Below, piece after piece: positions 7,848 to 16,682 of a stretch of DNA of 35,733 nt. The notes beneath the pieces are model-generated. The model had not been told where the DNA came from and ran no database searches. It saw nothing but the letters and a program-made list of their open reading frames with translations. The DNA comes from an uncultured Verrucomicrobiota bacterium (GTDB lineage Bacteria; Verrucomicrobiota; Verrucomicrobiia; Limisphaerales; UBA8199): NCBI GenBank assembly GCA_903873945.1, contig CAIQQM010000170.1, forward strand, positions 1-35,733, in the 5' to 3' direction. The position numbers and the translations under genes are program-made. Position 1 is the stretch's first letter. Each line of letters starts with the position of its first letter.

Positions 7848-10800
7848 TTATGGCAGGATCAGGACCCGGTAGAACGATACCTGGCCGTTGTTGCTGTCGT
7901 CGAATTCCATGTCCCCGCCGGTGCCGGTGTTCGTGCCAAGAGTGGTCCAAACGCCGGGGAAGAGGCTGGCGGAGCGTTCGATCACATATTGCCTGGCCGC
8001 TACCGTGGGCCAATGGATCGCGAAGGTGGAGCCGGATGGGGCCGGGGTTTTTGACTTCAGGCGCGGGTAAGCCGTCGGGTCTGTCGGATCGGTGCCGGCA
8101 ATGTATTTTTGCCAGTTGCTGATCCCGTCGCCGCAGGCGTCGGTGTTCGCCGCGGAAAGGGCATTGTAAACGGTCCCGAACCAGCGCAGCCGCCAGGAAT
8201 CAGGAATCCCGTCGTTGTAATGGGAGCTGGTCCGGCTGGACAGCGTGATGAGGCCGGTGAAGGTGTGTTTCGGGAACGAGGCCAGGCCGTTCGGCGAGGC
8301 CGAGGCGTGGTCGAAGTGGACCGCGTAGGCTGCGTTGGCCGTGGCCGTGGCCGGGATCGGGACCGACAGAGTCCCCAGGGCCGCCGTGCCCGTAAGCCCG
8401 GAGATCGTGTTGTTAAGCCAGGTCGCCGCGTAATTGTTGGGCCCCGAAGAAACCACCGCCCAGGGCTGGCCGAGCGCCGCGTTTGGCGTGAACTGGACCG
8501 GGCTGGTCAGGGCGGGGGAGCCGTCCAGCGGCACCACGCTCAGGTTAAGCATCAACACCCGCAGCGGATAGGCGCCAACAATTTGGGCGGTGATTGGGAT
8601 CTGGACTGTTTGTCCCGCCGAATTCGTGGAATCCGCGCCGGCAAAGTTGGCGACGGGGAGGTTGGTGGCCGGCACACTGGCGGTGTGGGCGACAACTGCG
8701 GCCTGGGCCTGGATCGAGGCGGTCTGGTTTGTCAGGATTGTCGCGACGCGAACGCCGTTGGTCCAGAAACGCTGGAACCAATACAAACTCGGATCCAATG
8801 ACCGGCGATAAGTCACATAAACATCGCACACGTCCAATGTGCCGTCGCCAAAGGCGATTTGATTAATGGTCGTGTCGTTGCCGTCAAACAGCGGATTTAA
8901 TACGCTCGGGTCGCTGCTGATGGTTGAGTCGAATTGCAAATAGCCCTGGCCCAAATCTATATAAGTGCCCCCGCACGAATCCATGGCGTCAAAGAAATCG
9001 CTGCCGGGGGCCTCAGATGCTGGTGAATTGACCCTATAAACGGCCGCCTCAAACACCTGCTCAACGTCGGCGCTGACAATGTTGCTGGAACCAAAGTCGC
9101 CGGCGTTGAACCAGCGGAACGGATAAACGCTGCCCGCTATGTATTTCCGCTGGCCGACCGTGACATATTCGAGGGCTTTGAGGGAGCCATTGGTCGGCGC
9201 CGCAATATAGACATCGGAACCGGGCGCGCCGACGCCGTCGGCAGTCGCGGACGGTCGGGCAATTTGGATTTGATAGGTCTGGCTGTTCGTGGCGCTGGCG
9301 GGAACCTGAAAAGCGTATCCCCCAACAACCACCTTGCCGCCGCCCTGCAGGAACAGGGTGTCGTGGGCTATGGAATACTGGATCAAATCCTGGTCCGTGG
9401 TGATGTAAAGGTTCGTCGCGCCTTTGCGTTCGACCCAGCCTGCGCCGAGGAGGTCAAGGCTGTTGTTGGTAATGATCAGGCTGGCAAAGTCAGTCGAGCC
9501 ATCCAGCAGAACCGGATTGGGATTGATTGTGCCGGGAAATACAAACATTGCCGGCGGAATTGGCTCGTAAACAATCGGGGTCACACCCGGGATGGGCTTC
9601 ACCAGCATCGAGGAGAAATTGTAATTCGATATGCCTCCCGATCCGGGGTTGGGTCCGCCGTTGGTGACAGTCAGGTTGAATTGCAGGCTGTACATCAGGG
9701 TTTGGGACAAAACACTTAATGTGACGGGCGCATAGAATGTCTGGCCCGGTGATGCCACGAAATCGCTCGAAGCCTCGCCGGAGGCAAAGCCAAAGCTGAT
9801 GATATTGGCTATAAAGTTCGTCGGCGAAAACGAGGTGCTCACAATGGCGCTGGGCTGGTAGTTGTCATGAAACGCCCGGACCTTGAACACGGTATTGGTC
9901 GTTATGGGGAACCCGACGGTCCAAAGATCCGTCGGCGTGGCCACTGTGCCCAGGTCAACCCCGTTGGTGCTGGATGGGTCGGAGTTATCAGTGGTGTAGT
10001 AGAGGTGAGCGTTGGTCGTGATATCGCTGATGAAAAACTGCGCGGCATTGTCGCCGATGATAGTCGGATTGGCGGTGATAAACTGGAACCGTGACGTCAC
10101 GATGGCACTATTGGGGCTGCAGCCGTCGGACTTTGCACCGATGGCTTTGATGGTCAGATCAGGCAATGTCGAGGCAACCGCATAGTAAATGACCTGGCTG
10201 GGGGTAAGCCCATTCAGATAACCTGACGGGGCGGAGGGTGAATTAGTGGTTGGATCTGGAATAGCTAGAATATTAGTGCTGGTAGCCCCGTATTCATAGT
10301 ATGTCTGGCTGCCCGCCTCGCCAATAATGATAATGGGAGTGTCGTTGTTGAAAATAAAGGTCGCCTCCGGATGAAAGACCGATGTGTAAGAAATCGGTGT
10401 GGACGTGGCTGGAAAGTCCACATACCCGATTTGCGGGGCATCGATCGGCGGGCTGGGCACTTTGACGACAACTGGAGTCGAGTTCGTGCTTTCGCCACCA
10501 GCGTCAAACGCCGAGACAACGTAATAATAAGTGCTGCAGCCGAGGACGGTGTTGTCCGTATAACTTGTGGCTGTTGTGCTGCCAAGGGGTGTGTAAGGCC
10601 CGATGAAGGAAGTGGAACGTTTGATGTGATAGTTGGTCGCGCAGGTGACCGTTGACCAGGTCAAACTCACCTGCACGTAGTTGGTGGTGACGTTCAGGAA
10701 GATTGGCGCGGCAGGCGGCAACGGAGTGGCGCTGACCTGGGCCGAATTGTCGCCTTCGCCTGCGGCGTTGAGCGCTGAAACGACATAGTAATACGTCGTT

Positions 10801-12692
10801 CCGCCAAGGGTGCCGGTGTCCGTATAATTTGTCGCGCTTGTGCTGGCAATCAAACTGTAAGGCCCGCCGTTGGCAGTGGAGCGTTTGACGTAGTAATTGG
10901 GTGCGCAGATAGCCGCTGACCAGGTCAAACTAATTTGCCCGCAGTTGGTGAACACGGTCAAGTTGGCTGGCGCGGCAGGCGGCATCGGCTTGGCGCTGAC
11001 TTGGGCCGAATTGAGGCCTTCGCCTCCGACGCCGAGCGCTGAAACAACATAGTAATACGTCGTTCCGCCGAGGACGCCGGGGTCGGTGTAATTTGTCGCG
11101 CTTGTGCTGGCAATCAAACTGTAAGGCCCGCCGTTGTTAGTGGAGCGTTTGACGTAGTAATTGGTTGCGCAGACAACCGTTGACCAGATCAAACTAACTT
11201 GCCCGCAGTTGGTGTTGACGGTCGTAATGATGGGCGCGTCAGGCGGTAACAGAGTGGCGCTGACCTGGGCCGAATCAAGGCCTTCGCCTGCGGCATCGAC
11301 TGCTGCAACGACATAGTAATAGTTCGTTCCGCCTCCGACGTTGATGTCCGTGTAACTTGTCGCGTTTGTGCTGCCAATGATCGTGTAAGGCCCGCCGTTG
11401 GTGATGGAGCGCTTGACGTTGTAATTGGTTGCGTAGGTAGACGCTGACCAGGTCAAACTAATTTGCCCGCAGTTGGTGAACACGGTCAAGTTGGCTGGTG
11501 AGTGAGGTGCCGGTGGTTCCCATGTTATCCCCGGACTCGTCGCCTTCCGGATCAGGTGGTAATAGTCTTCGGTGACGTAAACGCTTCCGCCCTGGGCAAC
11601 GAGCATGCCATTAGGCAACCGCGATTCAACATCGCCCTTCGCATCAGGCACGTAGACTAGTCCGTCCCGACCCCAACCGGTATACCAACCCGAGTTGGTG
11701 TACCAGACATCGGAATTGACGCCATAGAGGTTGGTCACGGTGCCGCTGGAATCGACCACTTTTACGCGGTTATTGCCGCAGTCGGCAACTATCAAAATAC
11801 TACCGCCCGCCTTGGCCAAACCAGTGGGTTGATTGAACAGGGCATGGGCTTTGCTGACAGGCCAGTTGGGGCTGTCGGGGGACTCCCAATACGCGTTATT
11901 GTCGCCCGCGCCATTGAAGCCGGTGAGGGTGGAGTAATTGCCGTTGGTGGGGTTGATGAGGTAGATGCCGTTGCGGCCCGAGTCGCAAACGGCAAGCAGA
12001 CCGCTGTTCATGACCACGATCCCTTGCAGGCACGCGCCCGCGTTCGTAACGGTTGCGACGGTGGTTTTGGTGCCCGGGGTGCCGGGGGTAATCTTGACCA
12101 CTTGGTTGCTGCTGACAGTCACATAGATATTGCCCTTGGGATCCAGCGTGAACGCGTTCGCGTTGGTCAACCCCACCGCGTTCGTGCCGATCAGGTCGTG
12201 GAAATAAGAGTCGAATTCCAATACCGTTCCGTTGGTGCCGTTGCCGCGATTAAGCACATAGACATTATCGTCAATGTCGAGGACCACATCGACCGGGTTG
12301 GTGATGACGTTCGCTGGAGTCCAGACATTGGGAACGAACGTGTAGGTGGAATTATAATGAAGCGGCTGGGATGGGTTAAGGTCAACCATGCGGACCCTGT
12401 TATTATCCCGGTCGGCAACGAACAGATAATCCCCCGAACTGTCCTGGGCAAGGCCGATGGGCGTGTGAAACTTCGCGTCGGTGGAAGTGGTCGGATCGCC
12501 TTCGATATAACCGTAGAATGGGGAAACGCCCCCGCCGCACAAGGTGCTAACGGTGACGCCGTTCGGCCCCCCGGCTCTGAGGTCAGCGGTGCCGAGCAGC
12601 AATGTTACAATTGTCAAGACGCCTGCCGTCAGGAGGGCAGGGGACCGATGCCCCGGGGCCCGCGCTGGGTTTTCGGAAATTGTGATTTTCAT
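7848..12692 (-). CDS. giant secreted NHL / FN3 / cohesin-dockerin-like surface protein
   Basis: About 1,614 residues from the ATG at 12692. The ORF track begins at a GTG 33 bases earlier, but MKITISENPARAP better precedes the signal sequence 'LLTAGVLTIVTLLLGTADLRA'. Order: an NHL-like six-blade region (~45-380; e.g. 'PIGLAQDSSGDYLFVADRDN'), four fibronectin type III domains (~393-750) with near-identical 'TNYYVKRSTNNGGPYSLIAS' cores, a chitobiase-C-like segment ('AHLYYTTDNSDPSS'), a cohesin-like domain ('SPGQTFYAPVTLSVLS'), a split dockerin-like pair ('GDFGSSNIVSADVEQVF' and 'FGDGTLDVCDVYVTYRRSL'), a second cohesin-like region, a calcium-loop segment ('DGISNWQKYIAGTDPTDP') and a terminal 'FYRVLILP' module. 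No catalytic domain was recognised. I infer a surface or extracellular adhesin or scaffold. It lies 22 bp upstream of the protease gene and downstream of the secretin gene. Confidence 0.85.
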   Translation of the reverse strand: MKITISENPARAPGHRSPALLTAGVLTIVTLLLGTADLRAGGPNGVTVSTLCGGGVSPFYGYIEGDPTTSTDAKFHTPIGLAQDSSGDYLFVADRDNNRVRMVDLNPSQPLHYNSTYTFVPNVWTPANVITNPVDVVLDIDDNVYVLNRGNGTNGTVLEFDSYFHDLIGTNAVGLTNANAFTLDPKGNIYVTVSSNQVVKITPGTPGTKTTVATVTNAGACLQGIVVMNSGLLAVCDSGRNGIYLINPTNGNYSTLTGFNGAGDNNAYWESPDSPNWPVSKAHALFNQPTGLAKAGGSILIVADCGNNRVKVVDSSGTVTNLYGVNSDVWYTNSGWYTGWGRDGLVYVPDAKGDVESRLPNGMLVAQGGSVYVTEDYYHLIRKATSPGITWEPPAPHSPANLTVFTNCGQISLTWSASTYATNYNVKRSITNGGPYTIIGSTNATSYTDINVGGGTNYYYVVAAVDAAGEGLDSAQVSATLLPPDAPIITTVNTNCGQVSLIWSTVVCATNYYVKRSTNNGGPYSLIASTSATNYTDPGVLGGTTYYYVVSALGVGGEGLNSAQVSAKPMPPAAPANLTVFTNCGQISLTWSAAICAPNYYVKRSTANGGPYSLIASTSATNYTDTGTLGGTTYYYVVSALNAAGEGDNSAQVSATPLPPAAPIFLNVTTNYVQVSLTWSTVTCATNYHIKRSTSFIGPYTPLGSTTATSYTDNTVLGCSTYYYVVSAFDAGGESTNSTPVVVKVPSPPIDAPQIGYVDFPATSTPISYTSVFHPEATFIFNNDTPIIIIGEAGSQTYYEYGATSTNILAIPDPTTNSPSAPSGYLNGLTPSQVIYYAVASTLPDLTIKAIGAKSDGCSPNSAIVTSRFQFITANPTIIGDNAAQFFISDITTNAHLYYTTDNSDPSSTNGVDLGTVATPTDLWTVGFPITTNTVFKVRAFHDNYQPSAIVSTSFSPTNFIANIISFGFASGEASSDFVASPGQTFYAPVTLSVLSQTLMYSLQFNLTVTNGGPNPGSGGISNYNFSSMLVKPIPGVTPIVYEPIPPAMFVFPGTINPNPVLLDGSTDFASLIITNNSLDLLGAGWVERKGATNLYITTDQDLIQYSIAHDTLFLQGGGKVVVGGYAFQVPASATNSQTYQIQIARPSATADGVGAPGSDVYIAAPTNGSLKALEYVTVGQRKYIAGSVYPFRWFNAGDFGSSNIVSADVEQVFEAAVYRVNSPASEAPGSDFFDAMDSCGGTYIDLGQGYLQFDSTISSDPSVLNPLFDGNDTTINQIAFGDGTLDVCDVYVTYRRSLDPSLYWFQRFWTNGVRVATILTNQTASIQAQAAVVAHTASVPATNLPVANFAGADSTNSAGQTVQIPITAQIVGAYPLRVLMLNLSVVPLDGSPALTSPVQFTPNAALGQPWAVVSSGPNNYAATWLNNTISGLTGTAALGTLSVPIPATATANAAYAVHFDHASASPNGLASFPKHTFTGLITLSSRTSSHYNDGIPDSWRLRWFGTVYNALSAANTDACGDGISNWQKYIAGTDPTDPTAYPRLKSKTPAPSGSTFAIHWPTVAARQYVIERSASLFPGVWTTLGTNTGTGGDMEFDDSNNGQVSFYRVLILP

Positions 12693-12737
12693 AGAACAAG
12701 AAAGTTTGTCATTCCAAAGTTCCACTTGCCCGTCAGT

Positions 12738-14660
12738 TTAGTCGGCCTCGATGCTGGCTGAGGAAGCTGTCTTCGGGGCTGCGCTCTCGTCGGAGTTCTG
12801 CTTCTGGGAGGCTTTTGCCTTGGGCGCGCTCCAATCCTTTGCCTGCCCGCTGTCCCAGACCGGCCAATCGTTCTCCAAATAATCCGACTTGGGCGCCGGC
12901 GTCTCGAGGAAATGAGTCTTCACGGGCTGATAGTCCGTGTCCTGCACGATTGTGGGCGTGATAAAAACCGTCAGGTTCGACTTGGTGCGGGTCTTCGAGT
13001 CGTGCCGGAACAGGTAGCCGAGTCCGGGAATGTCGCCGAGCAGGGGAACCTTCGAGTTTGCCAGCTGGATGTTGTCCTGGATGAGGCCGCCCATCACGAG
13101 CGTGTTGCCGCTCGGGATCATCACCCGTGTGTTCATCGTGCGCGACTGGAAGGAATACACCGAATTATTCTGGGAGCCGACGGTGGTGTTGATCAGGTCG
13201 CCAAGTCTCAAAACCGTCGGGATCACTTTCAGGTTCACAAGGTTGTTGGCGGAAATCCGCGGGGTCACCTCGAGCCTGACCGTCAGGTTCGAGTAGCTTA
13301 TCGAGGAACCCCCGGTCGTGTTCGCCGTTCCGGCCGTCGTATTCACTACCGGGAACATCGTGCCGACTTCGATCACCGCCAGTTCGTTGTCCAGCGTCAC
13401 CGTTCGCGGAGAGGAGATGACTTTTGTCTCGGCGTAACTATTGAGGAACGAAAGCACGGCGGATACCCCGTCCGCGTTGAGGAAGCCGATGTTGGGGGTC
13501 AATCCGCTGGCCGTGTTCAGCGACAAACCGGCGACACCACTGCCGACAATGGAACTGAGGATCGTGTTTACGCTCGAACTTGGCGTGGTGGAGACGGAGC
13601 CCCCGCCGGGCAGCAGAGTGGTGGTGGGCGTTCCTGGCAGGGTCGTGGTGCTCGAACTCTTGGTGGGGTCAAGGGTGCCGTTGCCGAACGTAACGTGCTG
13701 GGCCGAGAGCGTCTGGGACCAATCAACGCCTTTCACCGTTGACGGGTTGATTTGGGTTTCCAGCAGGCGCGCTTCGATCAGGACCTGGCGCGTGGGGGTA
13801 TCCAGGTTGTCAACCAGTTGCTCGATTTCGACCATTTCCTTTTCGGTGGCGACGACCACAAGCTGGCTCGTGCGAATGTCGGGCCGGACTTTGCTGCGCT
13901 TGTCGGTGAAGGCATTTTGCACAATATCCACAACGTTGCTCGGCCCGGCGTATTTGAGCTGGAGAACTTTGGTGATCAGCGGATCGGGCGCCGCCGGGTC
14001 TTTTATGGTGACGCGGGAGATTTTGGTCTTGGGGTCCTCGGCCATTTGCAGGCCATAATTACTAAGCAACGCATAGAGGGCCTGTTCGGCGGTGATGTTT
14101 TCCCACCGAATCGAAACATTTACCTGCGCCATCACTTTGCCGTCCGGGCCGGTCTGGCCGAAGCCGATCTTGGGATCGATCATGTAGTTGATGCTGGCCT
14201 GGCGCGCGAGGTTCCTGATGGCGTCCGTCAACGGCACGTCGTCCATGACAATGAGCGGGATCAGGGCGTTTGGCGCGGCGGCAACGGTGGCCGTTGTGCC
14301 GGCGGGCGGCGTGGCTTCAGGCATCGCAGCATTGGTGGCTATGGTGGCAGAAGGCGTGGCTTCGGGCGTCGCAGCATTGGTGGCTACGGTGGCAGAAGGC
14401 GTGGCCGCAGACGTCGCAACATTGGTGGCTGCGGCGGCAGGCGGCGTGACCGCGGGCGCCGAAACATTGGTGACTATGGCGGCAGAAGGCGTGGGCGCAG
14501 GCGTCGCAGTATTGGTGACTGCGGCGGCAGGCGGTGTGGCCTTGGGCGCCGAAATATTGGTGATAACGGCGGGGGCATTGGTCTGGGCCGAAGCGGTTAT
14601 CGAGCAGGCAATGAGGCTAACGAGAGTGAACAGTCTGAGTTTAGGTTTCATATCATTCAA
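12738..14660 (-). CDS. PilQ/GspD-type secretin
   Basis: A 640-residue outer-membrane secretin, the ring channel used by type IV pili and type II secretion. After a signal peptide ('LFTLVSLIACSITASAQ') is a low-complexity region of six 15-residue repeats beginning 'TN' and rich in Ala/Pro/Thr. Then comes a secretin/TonB short N-terminal (STN) domain ('IPLIVMDDVPLTDAIRNLAR'), an N-domain with 'RPDIRTSQLVVVATEKEM' and the secretin core with 'ISSPRTVTLDNELAVIEVG'. The family signature region is 'MGGLIQDN' followed by 'VPLLGDIPGLGYLFRHDSK', then 'LTVFITPTIV'. The tail is charged and Lys/Ala/Ser-rich. Met4 (MKPKLR) is an alternative start. In standard pil operons it would follow pilP directly; here ~4 kb carrying a sugar cassette and repeats separates them. 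High certainty for secretin; PilQ versus GspD is not decided. Confidence 0.93.
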   Translation of the reverse strand: MNDMKPKLRLFTLVSLIACSITASAQTNAPAVITNISAPKATPPAAAVTNTATPAPTPSAAIVTNVSAPAVTPPAAAATNVATSAATPSATVATNAATPEATPSATIATNAAMPEATPPAGTTATVAAAPNALIPLIVMDDVPLTDAIRNLARQASINYMIDPKIGFGQTGPDGKVMAQVNVSIRWENITAEQALYALLSNYGLQMAEDPKTKISRVTIKDPAAPDPLITKVLQLKYAGPSNVVDIVQNAFTDKRSKVRPDIRTSQLVVVATEKEMVEIEQLVDNLDTPTRQVLIEARLLETQINPSTVKGVDWSQTLSAQHVTFGNGTLDPTKSSSTTTLPGTPTTTLLPGGGSVSTTPSSSVNTILSSIVGSGVAGLSLNTASGLTPNIGFLNADGVSAVLSFLNSYAETKVISSPRTVTLDNELAVIEVGTMFPVVNTTAGTANTTGGSSISYSNLTVRLEVTPRISANNLVNLKVIPTVLRLGDLINTTVGSQNNSVYSFQSRTMNTRVMIPSGNTLVMGGLIQDNIQLANSKVPLLGDIPGLGYLFRHDSKTRTKSNLTVFITPTIVQDTDYQPVKTHFLETPAPKSDYLENDWPVWDSGQAKDWSAPKAKASQKQNSDESAAPKTASSASIEAD

Positions 14661-15423
14661 TTAATTCCGCAGTTAACCGCGCAATGCCGGCAACCGGTTA
14701 TGACTCGAAGGCATCTGAGCAACCATAGTGCCAACGCGGGCATCAATGGCCCTCTGTCTCCAAAAACCAGAGTAATAATGGCCTGCAACCTGCGCAACTG
14801 AAAAAATAAACACTTCACAGGCAGATTGTCCATCAATAAGACAAATAGACAAATAAGACAAAGAGCAGGCGTCTTGCCAATTGTATGGGTTGGTCATTAT
14901 ACCCTTTCCAGTTCGAAAGGGCACTATCATGTTCCCACAGCAGCCGTCCCTTTCCGCCTCTGGGGGAGAGGGATTGAGGGAGAGGTGGCTGTCCTGGAAA
15001 AGTGCAGTTCCAGGCTGGAGTTGGTATTAGGCGTCACGCCTGCGAGTTCCCGGAGCGTCCCGCTCCGAGTCCCGCCCTGTCCACAAACTGTCCGGTTAGC
15101 CGTCGTTACCCCCCGTGTTGTAGCGGCAGGCATCCTGCCTGCCAGTATTAACGGCTTCCAGCCGCTTCCCGTGTCACTTCTAAAAAATGATAAGAAATTG
15201 TTTTTTTGCGCCCTCGACATTGTACGCTGCGCGGGTGAGGAGGCTTCGGATGCACATAGCGCAAAAACCGGGCGGCGCAACGGGCTGCCCAGGAACGGAT
15301 TCCCGGCCTGGCCGCCGGCAGAATACCTCCAGTGCGTGCGGTCAGAAATAAAACCAAACGGGTCGGCCAACGGCGAAAAACTCTATTCCGAGTGGCTCAA
15401 AAAACGATGGCAGTTCACGGCTT
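14661..15423. other. repeat-rich intergenic region between glycosyltransferase and secretin genes
   Basis: About 760 bp with no convincing gene. It holds several hairpin-forming repeats: CGGAGCG-tcc-CGCTCCG at 15051-15067, GGCAGG-cat-CCTGCC at 15125-15139, a purine-rich GGGGGAGAGGGATTGAGGGA tract near 14963, and one copy of the ~49-bp repeat that also starts the fdtA-like gene. ORFs called on both strands run through these repeats and have no family resemblance. The secretin promoter is presumably in the part nearest 14660, but I could not pick a clear one. Confidence 0.6.
15193..15240 (-). repeat. cassette-flanking direct repeat, copy 1
   Basis: AGAAATTG...CTCGACATTGT...GCGCGGGTGAGG on the plus strand matches 18233-18281 at roughly 44 of 49 aligned positions. 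On the minus strand it contains an ATG followed by a short open stretch, 'MSRAQKNNFL', resembling the first residues of the fdtA-like protein, '[10 protein letters not shown]'. The two copies lie on either side of the glycosyltransferase/aminotransferase/ketoisomerase cassette in the same orientation. Confidence 0.75.
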
Positions 15424-16473
15424 TTAAAACGTTTCGCGCAACTTGCGGTGAACGTAAGCAGCCGTGAATTTTCCTCCGAAAGCGCGGGGCCAGACGCAAA
15501 ATAACCAGCGCAGCAACCATTTAGCTTCGCGCGGATTCGTGCGCCAGGCCCGCCAGAGGGTGGCGGGTACTTTTTTGGACGCGCTGTCCAGCAATTGCCG
15601 GGCGCGGGCTAACTTCAATTTACTGCGGCTTCTGGAAATTGCCCGTGCGGCTTCTCTTCGGCTTGCTTGACAAGCAACACTGTTGGGGCGGGATTGCAGG
15701 TATTGTTCTAGCATCTCAAACATCTTGATTTCACTGGATATCTTGTCTATCGGCGCCCTACTGGACCAAAAACTGCCCGAATGCAACCGGTATGCAGCCA
15801 TGACGTCCGGTAAATAGCCCGCCATGCCTTGTTCGGCGCAAAGGATATGCAATGGCAAATCGTCGATTGGAAGTTTTGCGAACCAAGGGGGAAATTTCCC
15901 GAGTGCCTCCCGGCGAAACATGACGGAACAAGAGGGGATAAAGTTGCCCCTAAAAAAATCCTTTTGCGAAAAACGGGATTTCATTCCAGATCGGCACATA
16001 AGCCGGTTGGCTCTCGTGTGCAAACTCAAGTATGGACCGGAACTGCTCTGGTCATCCCAAAACATGATGGCATTATGAAAACAGCTTGCACATTCCAGAT
16101 TGGAATCCAAAAACTTGACTTGCCGGGCAAGCTTCTGGCTGTCGGTCCAATAATCATCCCCATCAAGCAGAGCAATAAAGTCGCCTGTGCAGGCCTCGAT
16201 GACTGTAATAAGATTTTTCTGCAGTCCCAGATTTTCCCCAGGCAGCAGCGCCCGGATCACATTGGGATATTTGCCGGCATACTCTTGCACAATCCGGCGT
16301 GTGCCATCCTTGGAGCAATCCTCTCCGATCACCAGTTCAACTTCAAAATTAACTTCCTGGCTCAAAACACTCTCGATGGCTTGTTTGATGTACCGTTCGT
16401 GGTTATAAGTAATCATCGCCACGCTGACCCTGGGACGGGCGCAGGCGGTTTGCTCTGAAATTCGTTGTGTCAT
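15424..16473 (-). CDS. family 2 glycosyltransferase
   Basis: A ~349-residue GT-A-fold transferase expected to add a sugar from a nucleotide-sugar donor, probably at the cytoplasmic face. Motifs are 'RVSVAMITYNHERYIKQAIE' at the N-terminus, 'ELVIGEDCSKDGTRRI', and the metal/nucleotide-binding 'GDFIALLDGDDYWTD' (DxD-type DGDD), then 'FIPSCSVMFRREAL' and the acceptor-side 'LPIDDLPLHILCAEQG'. The C-terminal ~100 residues are basic and Arg/Ala-rich. Three starts are possible: GTG 16494, ATG 16491 (overlapping the upstream stop as TGATG) and ATG 16473. I chose 16473 because GGAG lies five bases before it. It is the last gene of the amino-sugar cassette, so its donor may be the dTDP-3-aminosugar made by the two upstream enzymes; that link is inference. 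Confidence 0.9.
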   Translation of the reverse strand: MTQRISEQTACARPRVSVAMITYNHERYIKQAIESVLSQEVNFEVELVIGEDCSKDGTRRIVQEYAGKYPNVIRALLPGENLGLQKNLITVIEACTGDFIALLDGDDYWTDSQKLARQVKFLDSNLECASCFHNAIMFWDDQSSSGPYLSLHTRANRLMCRSGMKSRFSQKDFFRGNFIPSCSVMFRREALGKFPPWFAKLPIDDLPLHILCAEQGMAGYLPDVMAAYRLHSGSFWSSRAPIDKISSEIKMFEMLEQYLQSRPNSVACQASRREAARAISRSRSKLKLARARQLLDSASKKVPATLWRAWRTNPREAKWLLRWLFCVWPRAFGGKFTAAYVHRKLRETF

Positions 16474-16490
16474 GTCTGCTCCAGAATTCA

Positions 16491-16682
16491 TCACGCGGGA
16501 CGTGACAGTGCCGCCCGCATGTCCTCCGAATACCGAAAAACGCCCCGGATCATTCTGCGAATCATCCCCACAGTTTCTTCTTTAATGGATTGTCCGGCTG
16601 GCGGAAGCTTCACATAAGCAGAGTGGTGACACAATGGGACCAATACTGATGAGTGGAGTTTTTGTTGGATGGAGGAACTCAT
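16491..16682 (-). CDS. small hypothetical protein (63 aa) tightly nested in the sugar cassette
   Basis: No family recognised. It begins with ATGA overlapping the aminotransferase stop and ends in TGATG overlapping a possible glycosyltransferase start, the spacing of a truly translated operon gene. The product is basic in its C-terminal half ('[18 protein letters not shown]') with no signal peptide or clear transmembrane helix. It could be a genuine small protein or the remnant of a larger gene such as the acetyltransferase that usually accompanies FdtA/FdtB; no hexapeptide repeats remain to support that. The alternative is that the aminotransferase is simply followed by a short untranslated gap. 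Coding status is moderate and function unknown. Confidence 0.45.
   Translation of the reverse strand: MSSSIQQKLHSSVLVPLCHHSAYVKLPPAGQSIKEETVGMIRRMIRGVFRYSEDMRAALSRPA

Noticed and set aside
8109-12761. Several long plus-strand ORFs opposite the giant secreted protein (8109-8801, 11829-12761)
   Set aside because: Antisense shadows without family motifs; the minus strand encodes recognisable FN3, NHL and calcium-loop domains.
13752-14801. 349-codon plus-strand ORF with repeated 'GRRSIGGYGGRRRG' units
   Set aside because: It is the antisense translation of the secretin gene and its Ala/Pro/Thr repeat; the secretin frame is clearly the real one.
14826-15467. 213-codon plus ORF and 147-codon minus ORF in the secretin upstream gap
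   Set aside because: Both run through hairpin and dispersed repeats, and resemble no protein; the minus ORF only shares the repeat-encoded start with the fdtA-like gene.
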